DNA from: Bacteroidales bacterium
GTDB lineage: Bacteria; Bacteroidota; Bacteroidia; Bacteroidales; VadinHA17
NCBI GenBank assembly: GCA_025454755.1
Contig: JALONV010000010.1
Coordinates: forward strand, 1-46,991
Direction: 5' to 3'
Length of the DNA stretch: 46,991 nt
Positions 29,387 to 38,009 of this stretch are shown here, one piece after another. Each line of letters starts with the position of its first letter. Position 1 is the stretch's first letter. The notes below the pieces were generated by a model that saw only the letters and a list, made by a program, of their open reading frames with translations, had not been told where the DNA came from and did no database searches. Made by a program: the position numbers and the translations under genes.

Positions 29387-30424
29387 ATGCGTAATTCATC
29401 ATGGAATGACCTGGTCAGCATGATTGACGGAAAGAAAATATCATATCAGCCTGCAGGATTCATTATCGACAGTCCATGGATACCAGGCTGGTATGGTATA
29501 TCACCGGTAGATTTCTATTCATCTGACGAGCTGTGGCTTAAATCGAACCTTAAAGCCGTAAATACTTTCCCGGATACATGGTTCATGCCCGGATTCTGGT
29601 CTGAATATGGTATGTGCACAGAACCTTCGGCATTTGGTGCAAGGATGATATTTCTTCAAAAGGGACTGCCCCATGCAGAAAAAGTGATAAAAGGAATAGA
29701 AGATGCTGATCTTCTTCCTCAACCGAATGTAAAAACCGACGGACTTCTTCCTTTCATGATAAGCCGGCTGAAGAACAACCAGAAAGCTATTTTGGATTCC
29801 GGCCATCAGACCAGGTTCACTGTGGCAAGAGGACCAATGAATATCGCGACGTTCCTGATGGGAACAACAGAATTCATGCTGGCGCTTACAATGGACCCTG
29901 AAGGATCTCATAAGCTTCTTAAAAAAATAACCGATTTCATCTGCGACTGGCTCAGCTGGCAGAAAGAGTGCTTCCCTTCAATAGAAGGTGTACTTGTTCT
30001 TGATGATATTATAGGTTTTATCGGAGAAGCTGAATTCCGGGAATTTGTCCTTCCATACTTTAAAAGGATATTTTCGGTTACAGGAGCTAAAGCAAGATTT
30101 CTGCATAATGATGCCGATGGACTTATAACAGCACGAAATCTTGAAGCCATGGGTGTAAATATGTTCAATTTTTCTTTTAACCATTCCATGGGAGAGATAA
30201 GGGAACTGGCCGGTCCAAAAGTTATTCTTGTCGGTAACATACCTGCCAGGGACGTTCTCGGATCAGGTACTCCGGCACAGGTTGAAGTAGCGGTTAAGAA
30301 GGCATTCGGGGAGATTGCAAATCACGAAAAGATCATCTGGTCTGCCGGAGGAGGCATGCCACCGGATGTAAAGGATGAAAACATACATGCATTTATCAGT
30401 TCAGTGAAGGAACTTACATGCTGA
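29387..30424 (+). CDS. Uroporphyrinogen decarboxylase (URO-D)-domain protein, methyltransferase-like
   Basis: The protein has 345 residues. It has the URO-D fold signatures FLHNDADG and VGNIPARDVLGSGTPAQVE, plus LDDIIGFIGEAEFREFVLPYF. True heme HemE has a conserved N-terminal substrate-binding motif (with RQAGRYLPEY) that I do not see here. It is therefore more likely one of the URO-D-like corrinoid methyltransferases or an uncharacterised relative than HemE. It precedes a Gfo/Idh/MocA-type lipoprotein gene on the same strand. Its stop TGA sits inside ATGCTGA, which could start a short coupled ORF. Substrate is unknown. Confidence 0.82.
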   Translation: MRNSSWNDLVSMIDGKKISYQPAGFIIDSPWIPGWYGISPVDFYSSDELWLKSNLKAVNTFPDTWFMPGFWSEYGMCTEPSAFGARMIFLQKGLPHAEKVIKGIEDADLLPQPNVKTDGLLPFMISRLKNNQKAILDSGHQTRFTVARGPMNIATFLMGTTEFMLALTMDPEGSHKLLKKITDFICDWLSWQKECFPSIEGVLVLDDIIGFIGEAEFREFVLPYFKRIFSVTGAKARFLHNDADGLITARNLEAMGVNMFNFSFNHSMGEIRELAGPKVILVGNIPARDVLGSGTPAQVEVAVKKAFGEIANHEKIIWSAGGGMPPDVKDENIHAFISSVKELTC

Positions 30425-30528
30425 AATACAGGATGCTTGTTTATGACGACAAAACTGACAAGACGACAGCTGACAGAGTATGGAACGATTTTGCGTATCC
30501 ACAGGTTATCAGAATTTCAAACAAATAA
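30418..30528 (+). CDS. Possible 36-residue ORF, translationally coupled
   Basis: An ATG at 30418 overlaps the URO-D stop (ATGCTGA) and opens 36 codons ending TAA at 30526-30528, 9 bases before the next gene. The peptide begins MLKYRMLVYDDKTDKTTADR, has no signal peptide or membrane segment, and includes one Trp and several charged residues. The overlap geometry is typical of coupled translation and the ORF fills the whole gap. It may instead be leftover non-coding DNA or a remnant of a longer gene. I recognise no family. Confidence 0.35.
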   Translation: MLKYRMLVYDDKTDKTTADRVWNDFAYPQVIRISNK

Positions 30529-30537
30529 CAATATATC

Positions 30538-31929
30538 ATGAAAAAGCTATTACTTCTGTTACTTCCTGCTTTGATCCTTGCTTCCTGCGGATCAGGAGGG
30601 TCTAAAAAGCAATCTGAAAAATCTGAAACTAAAATGGAGAACCAATATCTGGTGTCAGTAATGACCGTCGACCCGGGCCATTTTCATGCTGCACTCGTGC
30701 AGAGGATAATGTATGACCAGGTCAATCCTGAAGTGCATGTTTATGCTCCTGAAGGCCCTGATTATGTCAAGCATCTCGACAGGATCAGGGGATTCAACGA
30801 ACGTTCCGTGGATCCTACATCGTGGAATGAGATTGTTTATACCGGCCCCGATTTCTTTGAAAAAATGCTTGAAGATAAACCAGGCAATGTAGTTGTTCTG
30901 TCAGGTAATAATAATAAAAAGGCAGAATACATTACCAGATCAGTTAATGCAGGGCTTAACGTTTTTGCAGACAAACCGATGATAATTTCTCCGGAGGATT
31001 TTCCAAAGCTGGACGAAGCTTTTAAAGCTGCAGCCGAAAAAGGTGTTCTCATTTATGATATTATGACTGAACGATATGAGGTCACAACAATTCTTCAAAA
31101 GCTTCTTTCAATGAAGGAGGAAGTATTCGGCAAACTCACAAACGGGACACAGGACGAACCTGCTGTTACCAAGGTAAGCGTCCATCATTTCCTGAAGATG
31201 GTTGCCGGCTCTCCAAACATCAGACCGGGATGGTTCTTTGATGTTGAACAACAGGGAGAAGGTATTGTTGACGTAACAACACATCTGGTTGACCTTGTTC
31301 AGTGGGAATGTTTTCCGGAACAGATTCTGAATCCATCAGATGTGAATGTAGTTTCGGCAAAACGCTGGCCGACAATTATTTCAAAGGATGAATTTAAGGC
31401 TGTGACAAATATTGATGAATTTCCTGATTATCTTCAGAAGGATATTATAGATGGAAAACTTAATGTATTCGCCAATGGTGAAATAGTTTACCAGATAAAA
31501 GGTGTTTGGGCAAAAGTGTCTGTTACATGGAATTACAAGCCTCCTGTGGGTGGTGGCGACACTCATTTTTCGACTATGCGGGGAACTAAATGCGATCTGG
31601 TGATCAAACAAGGCCCTGAGGAGAAATTCAAACCAACTCTCTATATTGAGAATATAAAAGGGACTACTGTTAAAGATTTCACAGAAGCACTTAAGACAGC
31701 ATTATCGTCTCTTCCTTATGACAGTTTGACCATTGAACCTGTTGGCAAGACAGCGTTAAAGATCAATTTTCCTGATAAATACAGGGTTTCCCATGAGGAG
31801 CATTTCGGACAGGTTACAGCGAAATTCCTTGAATATATGAAGACTGGAAAATTGCCTGAATGGGAGGTTCCGGGTATGATCACTAAATACTACACCACAA
31901 CCAGTGGTCTGAAAAAAGCTAAGGAATAA
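30538..31929 (+). CDS. Gfo/Idh/MocA-type oxidoreductase, lipoprotein
   Basis: The protein has 463 residues. The N-terminus is a lipoprotein signal (LILASCGSGG), so this redox-fold protein is exported. A Rossmann-like region follows (VSVMTVDPGHFHAALV, VVVLSGNNNKKAEYI, GLNVFADKPM, where the usual CEKP motif reads ADKP). The C-terminal half (HHFLKMVAGSPNIRPGWFFD, GIVDVTTHLVDLVQWE) matches the putative-oxidoreductase C-terminal domain found in Bacteroidota. These proteins usually use NAD(P) and sugar or polyol substrates. How an exported member obtains its cofactor is unclear. It follows the URO-D gene by 113 bases. Confidence 0.87.
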   Translation: MKKLLLLLLPALILASCGSGGSKKQSEKSETKMENQYLVSVMTVDPGHFHAALVQRIMYDQVNPEVHVYAPEGPDYVKHLDRIRGFNERSVDPTSWNEIVYTGPDFFEKMLEDKPGNVVVLSGNNNKKAEYITRSVNAGLNVFADKPMIISPEDFPKLDEAFKAAAEKGVLIYDIMTERYEVTTILQKLLSMKEEVFGKLTNGTQDEPAVTKVSVHHFLKMVAGSPNIRPGWFFDVEQQGEGIVDVTTHLVDLVQWECFPEQILNPSDVNVVSAKRWPTIISKDEFKAVTNIDEFPDYLQKDIIDGKLNVFANGEIVYQIKGVWAKVSVTWNYKPPVGGGDTHFSTMRGTKCDLVIKQGPEEKFKPTLYIENIKGTTVKDFTEALKTALSSLPYDSLTIEPVGKTALKINFPDKYRVSHEEHFGQVTAKFLEYMKTGKLPEWEVPGMITKYYTTTSGLKKAKE

Positions 31930-31943
31930 CAACCAGGCTCAGT

Positions 31944-31993
31944 GGCGCAGCGGCTCAATGGCTCAATGATAAATACCCCTGCGCCGCTGTGCC
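31944..31993. repeat. Intergenic inverted repeat between convergent genes
   Basis: The arms GGCGCAGCGGC (31944-31954) and GCCGCTGTGCC (31983-31993) are complementary except for one pair. They lie in the 84-base gap between the convergent oxidoreductase and ddl genes. The spacer is 28 bases, with two direct GGCTCAATG units. There is no T run on either side, so it is not a clear terminator; similar elements occur at other convergent junctions. Confidence 0.65.
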
Positions 31994-32013
31994 TTTGCGC
32001 CTCTGTACCTTTC

Positions 32014-32982
32014 TTAAAATAAATCTTCGATTACCATAGAGTACAGATCATCAAGACTTATCTCCGCAACCTGAGCCTGTTTTGGCACCAGGCTCTCTTC
32101 TGTCATACCCGGTATGGTGTTTATCTCAAGGAAGTTGGGTTTGTTCCCGACAATAATAAAATCCACCCTTACAATACCTCTGCAACCAAGAAGATCGTAG
32201 ATACCGGAGCTTAGCTTCTGTATTTCTTCGGTCATTTTTGCAGACATTTTAGCAGGTGTGACCTCTTCAGATTTTCCCGGTGTATATTTTGCTTCAAAAT
32301 CGAAGAACTCATTTTTGCTGATGATCTCCGTAACCGGAAGGACAAGTGTTTTGGATTTTGCCTTTACAACTCCGCAGGCAACCTCCCTGCCTTTCATAAA
32401 CGATTCTATCATTACTTCATCACTTTCCTTGAGTGCAGTTTCAATAGCAGGTAGCAACTCATCTTTTTTCTTTACTTTGGTGACTCCAAAACTAGATCCG
32501 CTGTCGTTTGGCTTTACAAAACAGGGCAATCCGATCCTTGAAAGAATACCTGACGGTTCAATTTCATCTCCTATTCTGATCATCATTGCATCGGCCATTG
32601 CTATGCCATACTCCTTTAGAAAAAGTTTGCAAGCCTGCTTGTTAAAAGTCAGGGCAGAACAGAAAGCATCGCAACCTGTATACGGAATTTTAAGCATATC
32701 AAAATAGCCCTGAAGCAGACCATTTTCTCCAGGGGTGCCATGAATTGCCATGAATATTGCGTCGAACCTTATATGAAAATCGTCTACTACAAGAGTGAAA
32801 TCATTTTTATCGACATTATAGTAACGGCCTTTAGGATCCTCCCAATACCAGTTTATACCTCTTATCATGATGATATAAACTTCATATCTTGAGGCGAGAG
32901 CACTGGCAACTCCGTTAGCGCTCTTTAACGATATCTCATATTCCGAGGAATCACCTCCTGCTACAATCGCGATCGTTCTCAT
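32014..32982 (-). CDS. ddl: D-alanine-D-alanine ligase
   Basis: The product is 322 residues from ATG 32982 (MRTIAIVAGG); an upstream in-frame start at 33003 is less typical. It is an ATP-grasp enzyme joining two D-alanines for peptidoglycan precursors. Visible blocks are the N-terminal GGDSSEYEISL, the IHGTPGENGLLQGYFDMLKIPYTG signature (given here for recognition), FVKPNDSGSSFGVTKV for ATP binding, and FLEINTIPGMTEESLVP for metal and substrate binding. It diverges from the lemA-type gene with a short promoter gap. The usual neighbours of ddl in Bacteroidota (PASTA, rluD) are here 2-6 kb away and on the same strand. Confidence 0.95.
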   Translation of the reverse strand: MRTIAIVAGGDSSEYEISLKSANGVASALASRYEVYIIMIRGINWYWEDPKGRYYNVDKNDFTLVVDDFHIRFDAIFMAIHGTPGENGLLQGYFDMLKIPYTGCDAFCSALTFNKQACKLFLKEYGIAMADAMMIRIGDEIEPSGILSRIGLPCFVKPNDSGSSFGVTKVKKKDELLPAIETALKESDEVMIESFMKGREVACGVVKAKSKTLVLPVTEIISKNEFFDFEAKYTPGKSEEVTPAKMSAKMTEEIQKLSSGIYDLLGCRGIVRVDFIIVGNKPNFLEINTIPGMTEESLVPKQAQVAEISLDDLYSMVIEDLF

Positions 32983-33026
32983 ATTATTTAAAAGTATATT
33001 CAAATTTAATCAATAGTTTAATTATT

Positions 33027-33034
33027 TAACTTTG
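33027..33034 (+). promoter_or_regulatory. Bacteroidota-type -7 box (TAACTTTG) before the LemA operon
   Basis: TAACTTTG is an exact TAnnTTTG match, 23 bases before the LemA start codon. It lies in the 75-base AT-rich gap shared with divergent ddl. No good -33 TTTG is present at the right distance. Confidence 0.5.
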
Positions 33035-33057
33035 ATAAAATTTAAATAAGTCAGAAA

Positions 33058-33660
33058 ATGAAAAAAAGCTGTTTGGTAACCGTTATTATAGTTGCCTTTT
33101 TAGGTCTTGTAGTCCTTGGATTAGTACTTTGGGGTACAAAGGTTTACAATCAGATAGTTACACTTCAGGAGGGAGTCACAGGCCAGTGGGGCAATGTCGA
33201 AAATCAATATCAGCGAAGGGCAGATCTGATTCCGAATTTTATGGAAACCGTTAAGGGCGCAGCCAATTTTGAACAGGAGACTCTCACCCAGGTAATTGAG
33301 GCAAGGGCAAAAGCCACGCAGGTGACATTAGATCCTACGAAGATGACAGCAGAGAACATGCAGCAGTTTCAGGCAGCCCAGGGTGAACTGAGCACAGCTC
33401 TCTCCCGTCTCATGGTTGTTGTGGAACAATACCCTGAATTAAAAGCCACTCAGAACTTCAGGGATTTTCAGGTCGCACTGGAAGGTACAGAAAACCGGAT
33501 CTCTGTTGAGAGAAGAAAATTTAATGAAGTTGCCCAGGCTTTTAACACCTACATTAAAAGATTCCCGCAGAATTTTATCGCAGGTCTGTTCGGCTTTACA
33601 GCAAGACCATATTTTGAGTCGATGGAAGGTGCAGAGAAAGCACCGCAGGTTCAGTTCTGA
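33058..33660 (+). CDS. LemA family protein
   Basis: The protein has 200 residues. A single N-terminal membrane helix (residues ~7-26) is followed by a long helical domain with the LemA signature: YNQIVTLQEGVTGQWGNVEN, RRADLIPNFMETVKG, then VALEGTENRISVERRKFNEV. The N-terminus is outside or periplasmic by family topology predictions. The role is uncertain. It is commonly found with TPM-domain proteins, as here: the next two genes follow after 3 and 10 bases, so they form one operon. Confidence 0.93.
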   Translation: MKKSCLVTVIIVAFLGLVVLGLVLWGTKVYNQIVTLQEGVTGQWGNVENQYQRRADLIPNFMETVKGAANFEQETLTQVIEARAKATQVTLDPTKMTAENMQQFQAAQGELSTALSRLMVVVEQYPELKATQNFRDFQVALEGTENRISVERRKFNEVAQAFNTYIKRFPQNFIAGLFGFTARPYFESMEGAEKAPQVQF

Positions 33661-33663
33661 TAA

Positions 33664-34107
33664 ATGAAAGCCTCGACATTTTTCACAAAAGAGCAGCAGG
33701 CTCATATCCGTTCAGCAATAAAGGAAGCTGAGGAGAATACCTCCGGCGAGATCAGGGTTCATCTCGAAACCAGTCTTGCTGGTGATGTGCTCGACAGGGC
33801 AGCATGGATATTTAAAAAGATAGGCATGCATAAAACCGAAAGCAGGAACGGGGTGCTTTTTTATTTTGCGATTGCAAATAAGAAATTCGCTGTTATCGGC
33901 GATTGGGGAATTAACAGAAAAGTGCCCGAAGGTTTCTGGGATAATATAAAGGTACTCCTCGAGAAGCATTTCAGGGAAGAAAAATATTCCGAAGGTCTTG
34001 CAAAAGGCATACTCATGGCGGGCGAGCAGCTGAAAGAGCATTTCCCTCATAAACGTGATGATATCAATGAGCTTCCTGACGAAATCTCATATGATATTCC
34101 GGAATAA
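33664..34107 (+). CDS. TPM-domain protein without signal peptide
   Basis: The protein has 147 residues. It lacks a signal peptide and is essentially one TPM (YgcG-type) domain: HIRSAIKEAEENTSGEIRVH, NGVLFYFAIANKKFAVIGD, then a charged helical tail. Some TPM domains have been reported to act as phosphatases or chaperone-like factors in photosystem repair; bacterial roles are unclear. It follows LemA by 3 bases and precedes the exported TPM protein by 10 bases. Likely cytoplasmic or peripheral. Confidence 0.85.
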   Translation: MKASTFFTKEQQAHIRSAIKEAEENTSGEIRVHLETSLAGDVLDRAAWIFKKIGMHKTESRNGVLFYFAIANKKFAVIGDWGINRKVPEGFWDNIKVLLEKHFREEKYSEGLAKGILMAGEQLKEHFPHKRDDINELPDEISYDIPE

Positions 34108-34117
34108 ACAGGAAACC

Positions 34118-34927
34118 ATGAAAAAGAAAAGAGGATTTAAAAAGGGATTGCTGTCCCTGTTTGTTCTGCTGACGGTGTCAGCTATGGCACAGGATTTCCC
34201 GGAGAAGCCATACCCGCCACAACTAGTAAATGACTTTGCAGGAGTTCTTAATTCCCGGGAGATAAGCGCTCTTGAGAACAAACTGGTCGCTTTCAACGAT
34301 TCAACAACCACCCAGATTGCGATTGTAACTATTGAGGATCTCAAAGGATATGAGATAGGAGATTATGCCCAGCGCCTTGCTGAAAAATGGGGAATAGGAC
34401 AAAAAGGAATAAACAACGGAATTATCATACTTGTCAAGGCGAAAACAAGTTCGTCGCCGCGCGGAGACGTGGCCATAGAAACAGGATATGGTCTTGAAGG
34501 AGCGATACCTGATATCCTATGTGGCCAGATCATTGATAATGAAATAACTCCTGCTTTCAGGAACGGCCGCTACTTTGACGGTCTTGATAAAGCTACCGAT
34601 ACCCTTATGGCTTTGGCCCGGGGAGATTTTCCTGCCGGTAAGTACAAAAAGAAATCAGATTTTGGTGCACTTGCACCTTTCATCATTTTCATAATAGTGT
34701 TAATAATTATTATGTCGATGCGGAGCGGTGGTGGCAAGAATCAGAAACATATAAGTGATAAGGGATTGCCGCTATGGCTGTTAATGTCAATGATGAATTC
34801 AGGCCGTGGTTCACATAGCGGCAGATGGGGCGGATTCTCCGGCGGTGGATCTGGTGGCGGCGGCGGAGGCTTTGGAGGATTCGGCGGCGGCAGCTTCGGT
34901 GGCGGCGGCGCCTCAGGTTCCTGGTAA
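34118..34927 (+). CDS. Exported TPM-domain (YgcG-like) protein with Gly-rich tail
   Basis: The product is 269 residues from ATG 34118, chosen because it begins a good signal peptide (LLSLFVLLTVSAMAQ) and follows the previous stop by 10 bases; the open frame starts earlier inside the upstream gene. The TPM domain spans ~residues 25-165 (DFAGVLNSREISALENKL, TTTQIAIVTIEDLKGYEIGD, and the GLEGAIPD block). A membrane helix follows at ~190-207 (IIFIIVLIIIMSM). The C-terminus is a glycine/serine-rich low-complexity tail, as in many YgcG proteins. It is the last gene of the LemA operon and converges on rluD. Confidence 0.9.
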   Translation: MKKKRGFKKGLLSLFVLLTVSAMAQDFPEKPYPPQLVNDFAGVLNSREISALENKLVAFNDSTTTQIAIVTIEDLKGYEIGDYAQRLAEKWGIGQKGINNGIIILVKAKTSSSPRGDVAIETGYGLEGAIPDILCGQIIDNEITPAFRNGRYFDGLDKATDTLMALARGDFPAGKYKKKSDFGALAPFIIFIIVLIIIMSMRSGGGKNQKHISDKGLPLWLLMSMMNSGRGSHSGRWGGFSGGGSGGGGGGFGGFGGGSFGGGGASGSW

Positions 34928-34940
34928 ATTTTACAAGAAG

Positions 34941-35080
34941 TTAACCGCAAAGAGCGCAAAGCCATCCTGCGCTGACGCTCCGGATGGAAAAGAAACGCAA
35001 AGTTCGTAAAGAATTCAATTTGAGGATCTTTGCGTCCTTTGCGTCCCTGTTTACAGGGCCTTTGCGTCCTTTGCGGTTAA
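34941..35080. repeat. Long intergenic inverted repeat (TTTGCG-rich)
   Basis: The 21-base arms at 34941-34961 (TTAACCGCAAAGAGCGCAAAG) and 35060-35080 are complementary except at two adjacent positions. Between them the 17-base unit starting CTTTGCGTCC occurs directly at 35028 and nearly again at 35060. The element fills most of the 167-base gap between the convergent TPM and rluD genes. It has no T run, so it is not an ordinary terminator; it looks like a dispersed genomic repeat. Confidence 0.78.
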
Positions 35081-35094
35081 TTGCTTTCTGTAGA

Positions 35095-36132
35095 TTAACT
35101 AAATTGTGAATCTCTTCCGGAAATATAGGATCTCCATTTTTCGATTACCTGCTTCATATCATCAGGAAGCTCAGAATCGAAGAAGAGCCTTTTTCCTGTG
35201 ACGGGATGATCAAACGCAAGCGACTTTGCATGAAGCGCCTGACGCGGAAGAATTGCAAAGCAGTTTTTTACAAATTGCTGATATTTTGAAAATGTGGTTC
35301 CTTTAAGTATCCTTTCCCCTCCATACTCTTCATCATTGAACAATGGGTGCCTGATGTGGCTGAAGTGAACCCTTATCTGGTGAGTCCGCCCGGTTTCAAG
35401 CTTGCACTCAACAACTGAGACATAACTGAATTCCTCAATTATTTTATAGTGAGTAATTGCTGACTTTCCATGACTGCCGTCAGGAAATACCTGCATGATT
35501 TTCCTGTCGCGGATATTCCTCCCGACATGTCCGGTAATAGTGCCTTCAGGCGGATCGGGTATACCCCAGACTATAGCAATGTACTTCCTGTCGGTAGTGC
35601 GGTCATAGAACTGTCTGGAGAGTTTATTAAGTGCCAGCTCGTTCTTCGCCAGTACCAGTATGCCCGATGTATTTTTGTCAATTCTGTGAACCAGGCCGGG
35701 CCTTATTTCGCCTGTCTGAAAAAGCGGCAGATCCTTGAAGTGCCACATCAGCGCGTTCACAAGAGTGCCGGTATAATTTCCATACGCAGGGTGGACAACC
35801 ATCCCTGCCTCCTTGTTTACTACAATGACATCATCATCCTCATACACTATACCAATAGGAATATTTTCCGGGATCAGCTCTATCTCACGGGGAGGATTGG
35901 GAAGAACTACCTGCACTATATCATTTGGTTTAACCCTGTAGTTAGGCTTGACAGGATTGTTGTTCACCAGAATATTTCCGGCATTGGCAGCCTCCTGTAT
36001 CCGGGTCCGGGAGACATTTTCAATCCTGGCACAAAGAAATTTATCGATTCTCAGCAGCGATTGTCCGGGATCGACCTTAAACCGGTGATGTTCAAATAAT
36101 TCCTGCTGGTCAACAACCTCTTCCTCTGCCAT
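35095..36132 (-). CDS. rluD: RluA-family 23S rRNA pseudouridine synthase (RluD-like)
   Basis: The protein has 345 residues. An N-terminal S4 RNA-binding domain (~residues 22-80) precedes the catalytic domain. The catalytic aspartate is Asp152 in HRIDKNTSGILVLAKN, followed by YIAIVWG, GKSAITHYK, LETGRTHQIRVH and RQALHAKSLAF. RluD makes pseudouridines in helix 69 of 23S rRNA; assignment within the family rests on length and S4 domain, not on proof. It is last in a minus-strand run: PASTA protein, T9SS cargo, then this gene (9-base gap). Confidence 0.9.
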   Translation of the reverse strand: MAEEEVVDQQELFEHHRFKVDPGQSLLRIDKFLCARIENVSRTRIQEAANAGNILVNNNPVKPNYRVKPNDIVQVVLPNPPREIELIPENIPIGIVYEDDDVIVVNKEAGMVVHPAYGNYTGTLVNALMWHFKDLPLFQTGEIRPGLVHRIDKNTSGILVLAKNELALNKLSRQFYDRTTDRKYIAIVWGIPDPPEGTITGHVGRNIRDRKIMQVFPDGSHGKSAITHYKIIEEFSYVSVVECKLETGRTHQIRVHFSHIRHPLFNDEEYGGERILKGTTFSKYQQFVKNCFAILPRQALHAKSLAFDHPVTGKRLFFDSELPDDMKQVIEKWRSYISGRDSQFS

Positions 36133-36141
36133 GATATCAGG

Positions 36142-37992
36142 TTACCTTATCTTGATGAGGCGGTTATATCCGATCGGATTTCCATTCCGGGTAGCTACTA
36201 TTGTGTACATGCCATCATGCAGTGAGGATATGTCGATCCTCTCAGTCAGGCGTGTTTCAAGGACTTTACGTCCCTGGAGATCGATGATTGAGATGCAGAG
36301 ATTTCCTTCCATCAGCATTTCTTCATTATCTAAATTAATGAAATCACCTGCCGGATTAGGATAAAAATGAAGTATTATCCTTTCTTTGTACTTAATGTCA
36401 TTTATTGAAGTGACCAGTGGATGTCCCGTCACAGGCCTGATCATTATGCTGCCGGAAGCTGCAGAACGAATCCAGTTTCCGTTTATCCAGTAAAATTGTT
36501 TTCCGCCATGGGGTGTATTAATGTCAAGACCGGCATTCAGAAATGTTTCTGTTCTCTGTTTCCATCCTACATAGAAAATGTCATCAACCATTACCGCATC
36601 CTTTAAGCGGTAAGTATAGAAACCATTTATTGCTTCTCCCTGCTGAACCATTTCCTTCTCCTGTGAATAGAGAACATTTCCCGGGACACCTTCCAGATCA
36701 TCCCAAACCATCAGGTCGAAAATCCTCTGGTTAGCATTCAGATAGCTGTCGTTGAAGCAGATCTTAATTGCCCTGAGAGTGTCCTGGATAAATGATTTGA
36801 ACCGGTAGGCCACCATAGCATTTTTTGATCCAAGCCCGTTAACTCCATAGCCTCCTTCTGAAGAACCGTCATCAAAAGCAAAATAATTGCTGAATCGCTG
36901 GTAATAGACCACCGTGTCGTTTTCCTTAGGATCAAAATTATCTGTGATGAGCCAGCTCGTTATCCTGAAAAGGGCAGAATCAGTGTTGCCTGTGCTGAAT
37001 GTGTAGATAAGTTCTGCCTGATCATCAACGTTAGTTTTAGGATCGGCATTTTTTGCGCCCGCGGGGATTGACTTCGCCAGGGAGTTCTCATATACATCCC
37101 AGACCTCAAAATTCCTTGTGACATTCCTTACAATTATATCATTGTTGCGGTAGTGCATGGGAATTGATAAACCCATTTCCACTTTGGCTACTTTATTAAA
37201 TTGTGACAGGGGCATCGATTCATGTGTATTCAGCAAAGACCGGTGGGTTGACCTGAAAGCCACGTCCTGAAAAATGGTATCTGCATCATTCCTGTATTTG
37301 TCGAGCACGATATAATCAATATTCCAATGGTCGCAGTTGCCTATCATCGATGGTTCGGTAAGGTTGGCGCTCAGACTGGCATAATTGATGAAACGGAACC
37401 GGAATCCTTTCTTAAGAAATCTGGCATTGTCAATTCTGATAACAACCGGCTTGAAATGAGAGTATTCAACTGCTGTTGTCCTCCACGCGGCATACCATTT
37501 TTCCTCAGCAGGCGCATATAGCTGAAGAACCAGGCTATCGTTCTCTTCCGGCATATCACCAAGTCCGCCCGGCTGAAAATAGAAACTCAGCCTTATGCTG
37601 TCGGAGGCTGAAAGATTCAGATTTATTGGTTGTGAGGTAAGATGATCTGCTTCAAAAACTATATTGGAAGCAGCCTCATAGAGCCTTCCGGTATTATTCA
37701 GGACATCCAGTGTTGCAACCCCGGTAGTAATCTGATCTGCTGAATATGTGTCATTTATAAAAGCGAAATCGTCGCTCCATTTTCCGGCATCCGGTGATAT
37801 TGAGACTCGTGAAAAATCATCAAAAAAGGGCAGATTAAGAGTGTCAGCGGTTAAACCTTTGGCTTCCTTATTCTTATCGTAATTGTCCCTGATGATGTTG
37901 TTTGTTTGCAGTCCAATGACAAGCTCCTGACTTACAGCAATATCCAGGCTTAGGATTATTAAAATAGTATTCAGTAATAGTTTCTTCCCCAT
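36142..37992 (-). CDS. Secreted protein with T9SS type A sorting domain
   Basis: The product is 616 residues from ATG 37992 (MGKKLLLNTILIILSLDIAVSQ), which gives a proper signal peptide; a TTG further upstream is less likely. The bulk shows beta-rich segments without a recognised enzyme signature, including a jelly-roll-like region (SFYFQPGGLGDMPE). The last ~75 residues are a classic type A sorting domain: FYPNPAGDFINL, then DLQGRKVLETRL, DISSLHDGMYTIVA, ending in YNRLIKIR. Such proteins cross the outer membrane by the type IX system and are attached or released at the surface. The gene sits between PASTA (17-base gap) and rluD (9-base gap). Function is unknown. Confidence 0.88.
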   Translation of the reverse strand: MGKKLLLNTILIILSLDIAVSQELVIGLQTNNIIRDNYDKNKEAKGLTADTLNLPFFDDFSRVSISPDAGKWSDDFAFINDTYSADQITTGVATLDVLNNTGRLYEAASNIVFEADHLTSQPINLNLSASDSIRLSFYFQPGGLGDMPEENDSLVLQLYAPAEEKWYAAWRTTAVEYSHFKPVVIRIDNARFLKKGFRFRFINYASLSANLTEPSMIGNCDHWNIDYIVLDKYRNDADTIFQDVAFRSTHRSLLNTHESMPLSQFNKVAKVEMGLSIPMHYRNNDIIVRNVTRNFEVWDVYENSLAKSIPAGAKNADPKTNVDDQAELIYTFSTGNTDSALFRITSWLITDNFDPKENDTVVYYQRFSNYFAFDDGSSEGGYGVNGLGSKNAMVAYRFKSFIQDTLRAIKICFNDSYLNANQRIFDLMVWDDLEGVPGNVLYSQEKEMVQQGEAINGFYTYRLKDAVMVDDIFYVGWKQRTETFLNAGLDINTPHGGKQFYWINGNWIRSAASGSIMIRPVTGHPLVTSINDIKYKERIILHFYPNPAGDFINLDNEEMLMEGNLCISIIDLQGRKVLETRLTERIDISSLHDGMYTIVATRNGNPIGYNRLIKIR

Positions 37993-38009
37993 CAGCCTGA
38001 AATAAGCGG

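Noticed and set aside
29387-30424. HemE, the heme-pathway uroporphyrinogen decarboxylase
   Set aside because: The conserved N-terminal HemE motif is absent and the neighbours are not heme genes; a URO-D-like protein is the safer call.
34055-34117. Earlier start for the exported TPM protein
   Set aside because: It lies inside the preceding TPM gene and would displace the signal peptide that begins at 34118.
35470-36099. 209-codon plus-strand ORF inside rluD
   Set aside because: Antisense shadow of a conserved gene; no family resemblance or start signal.
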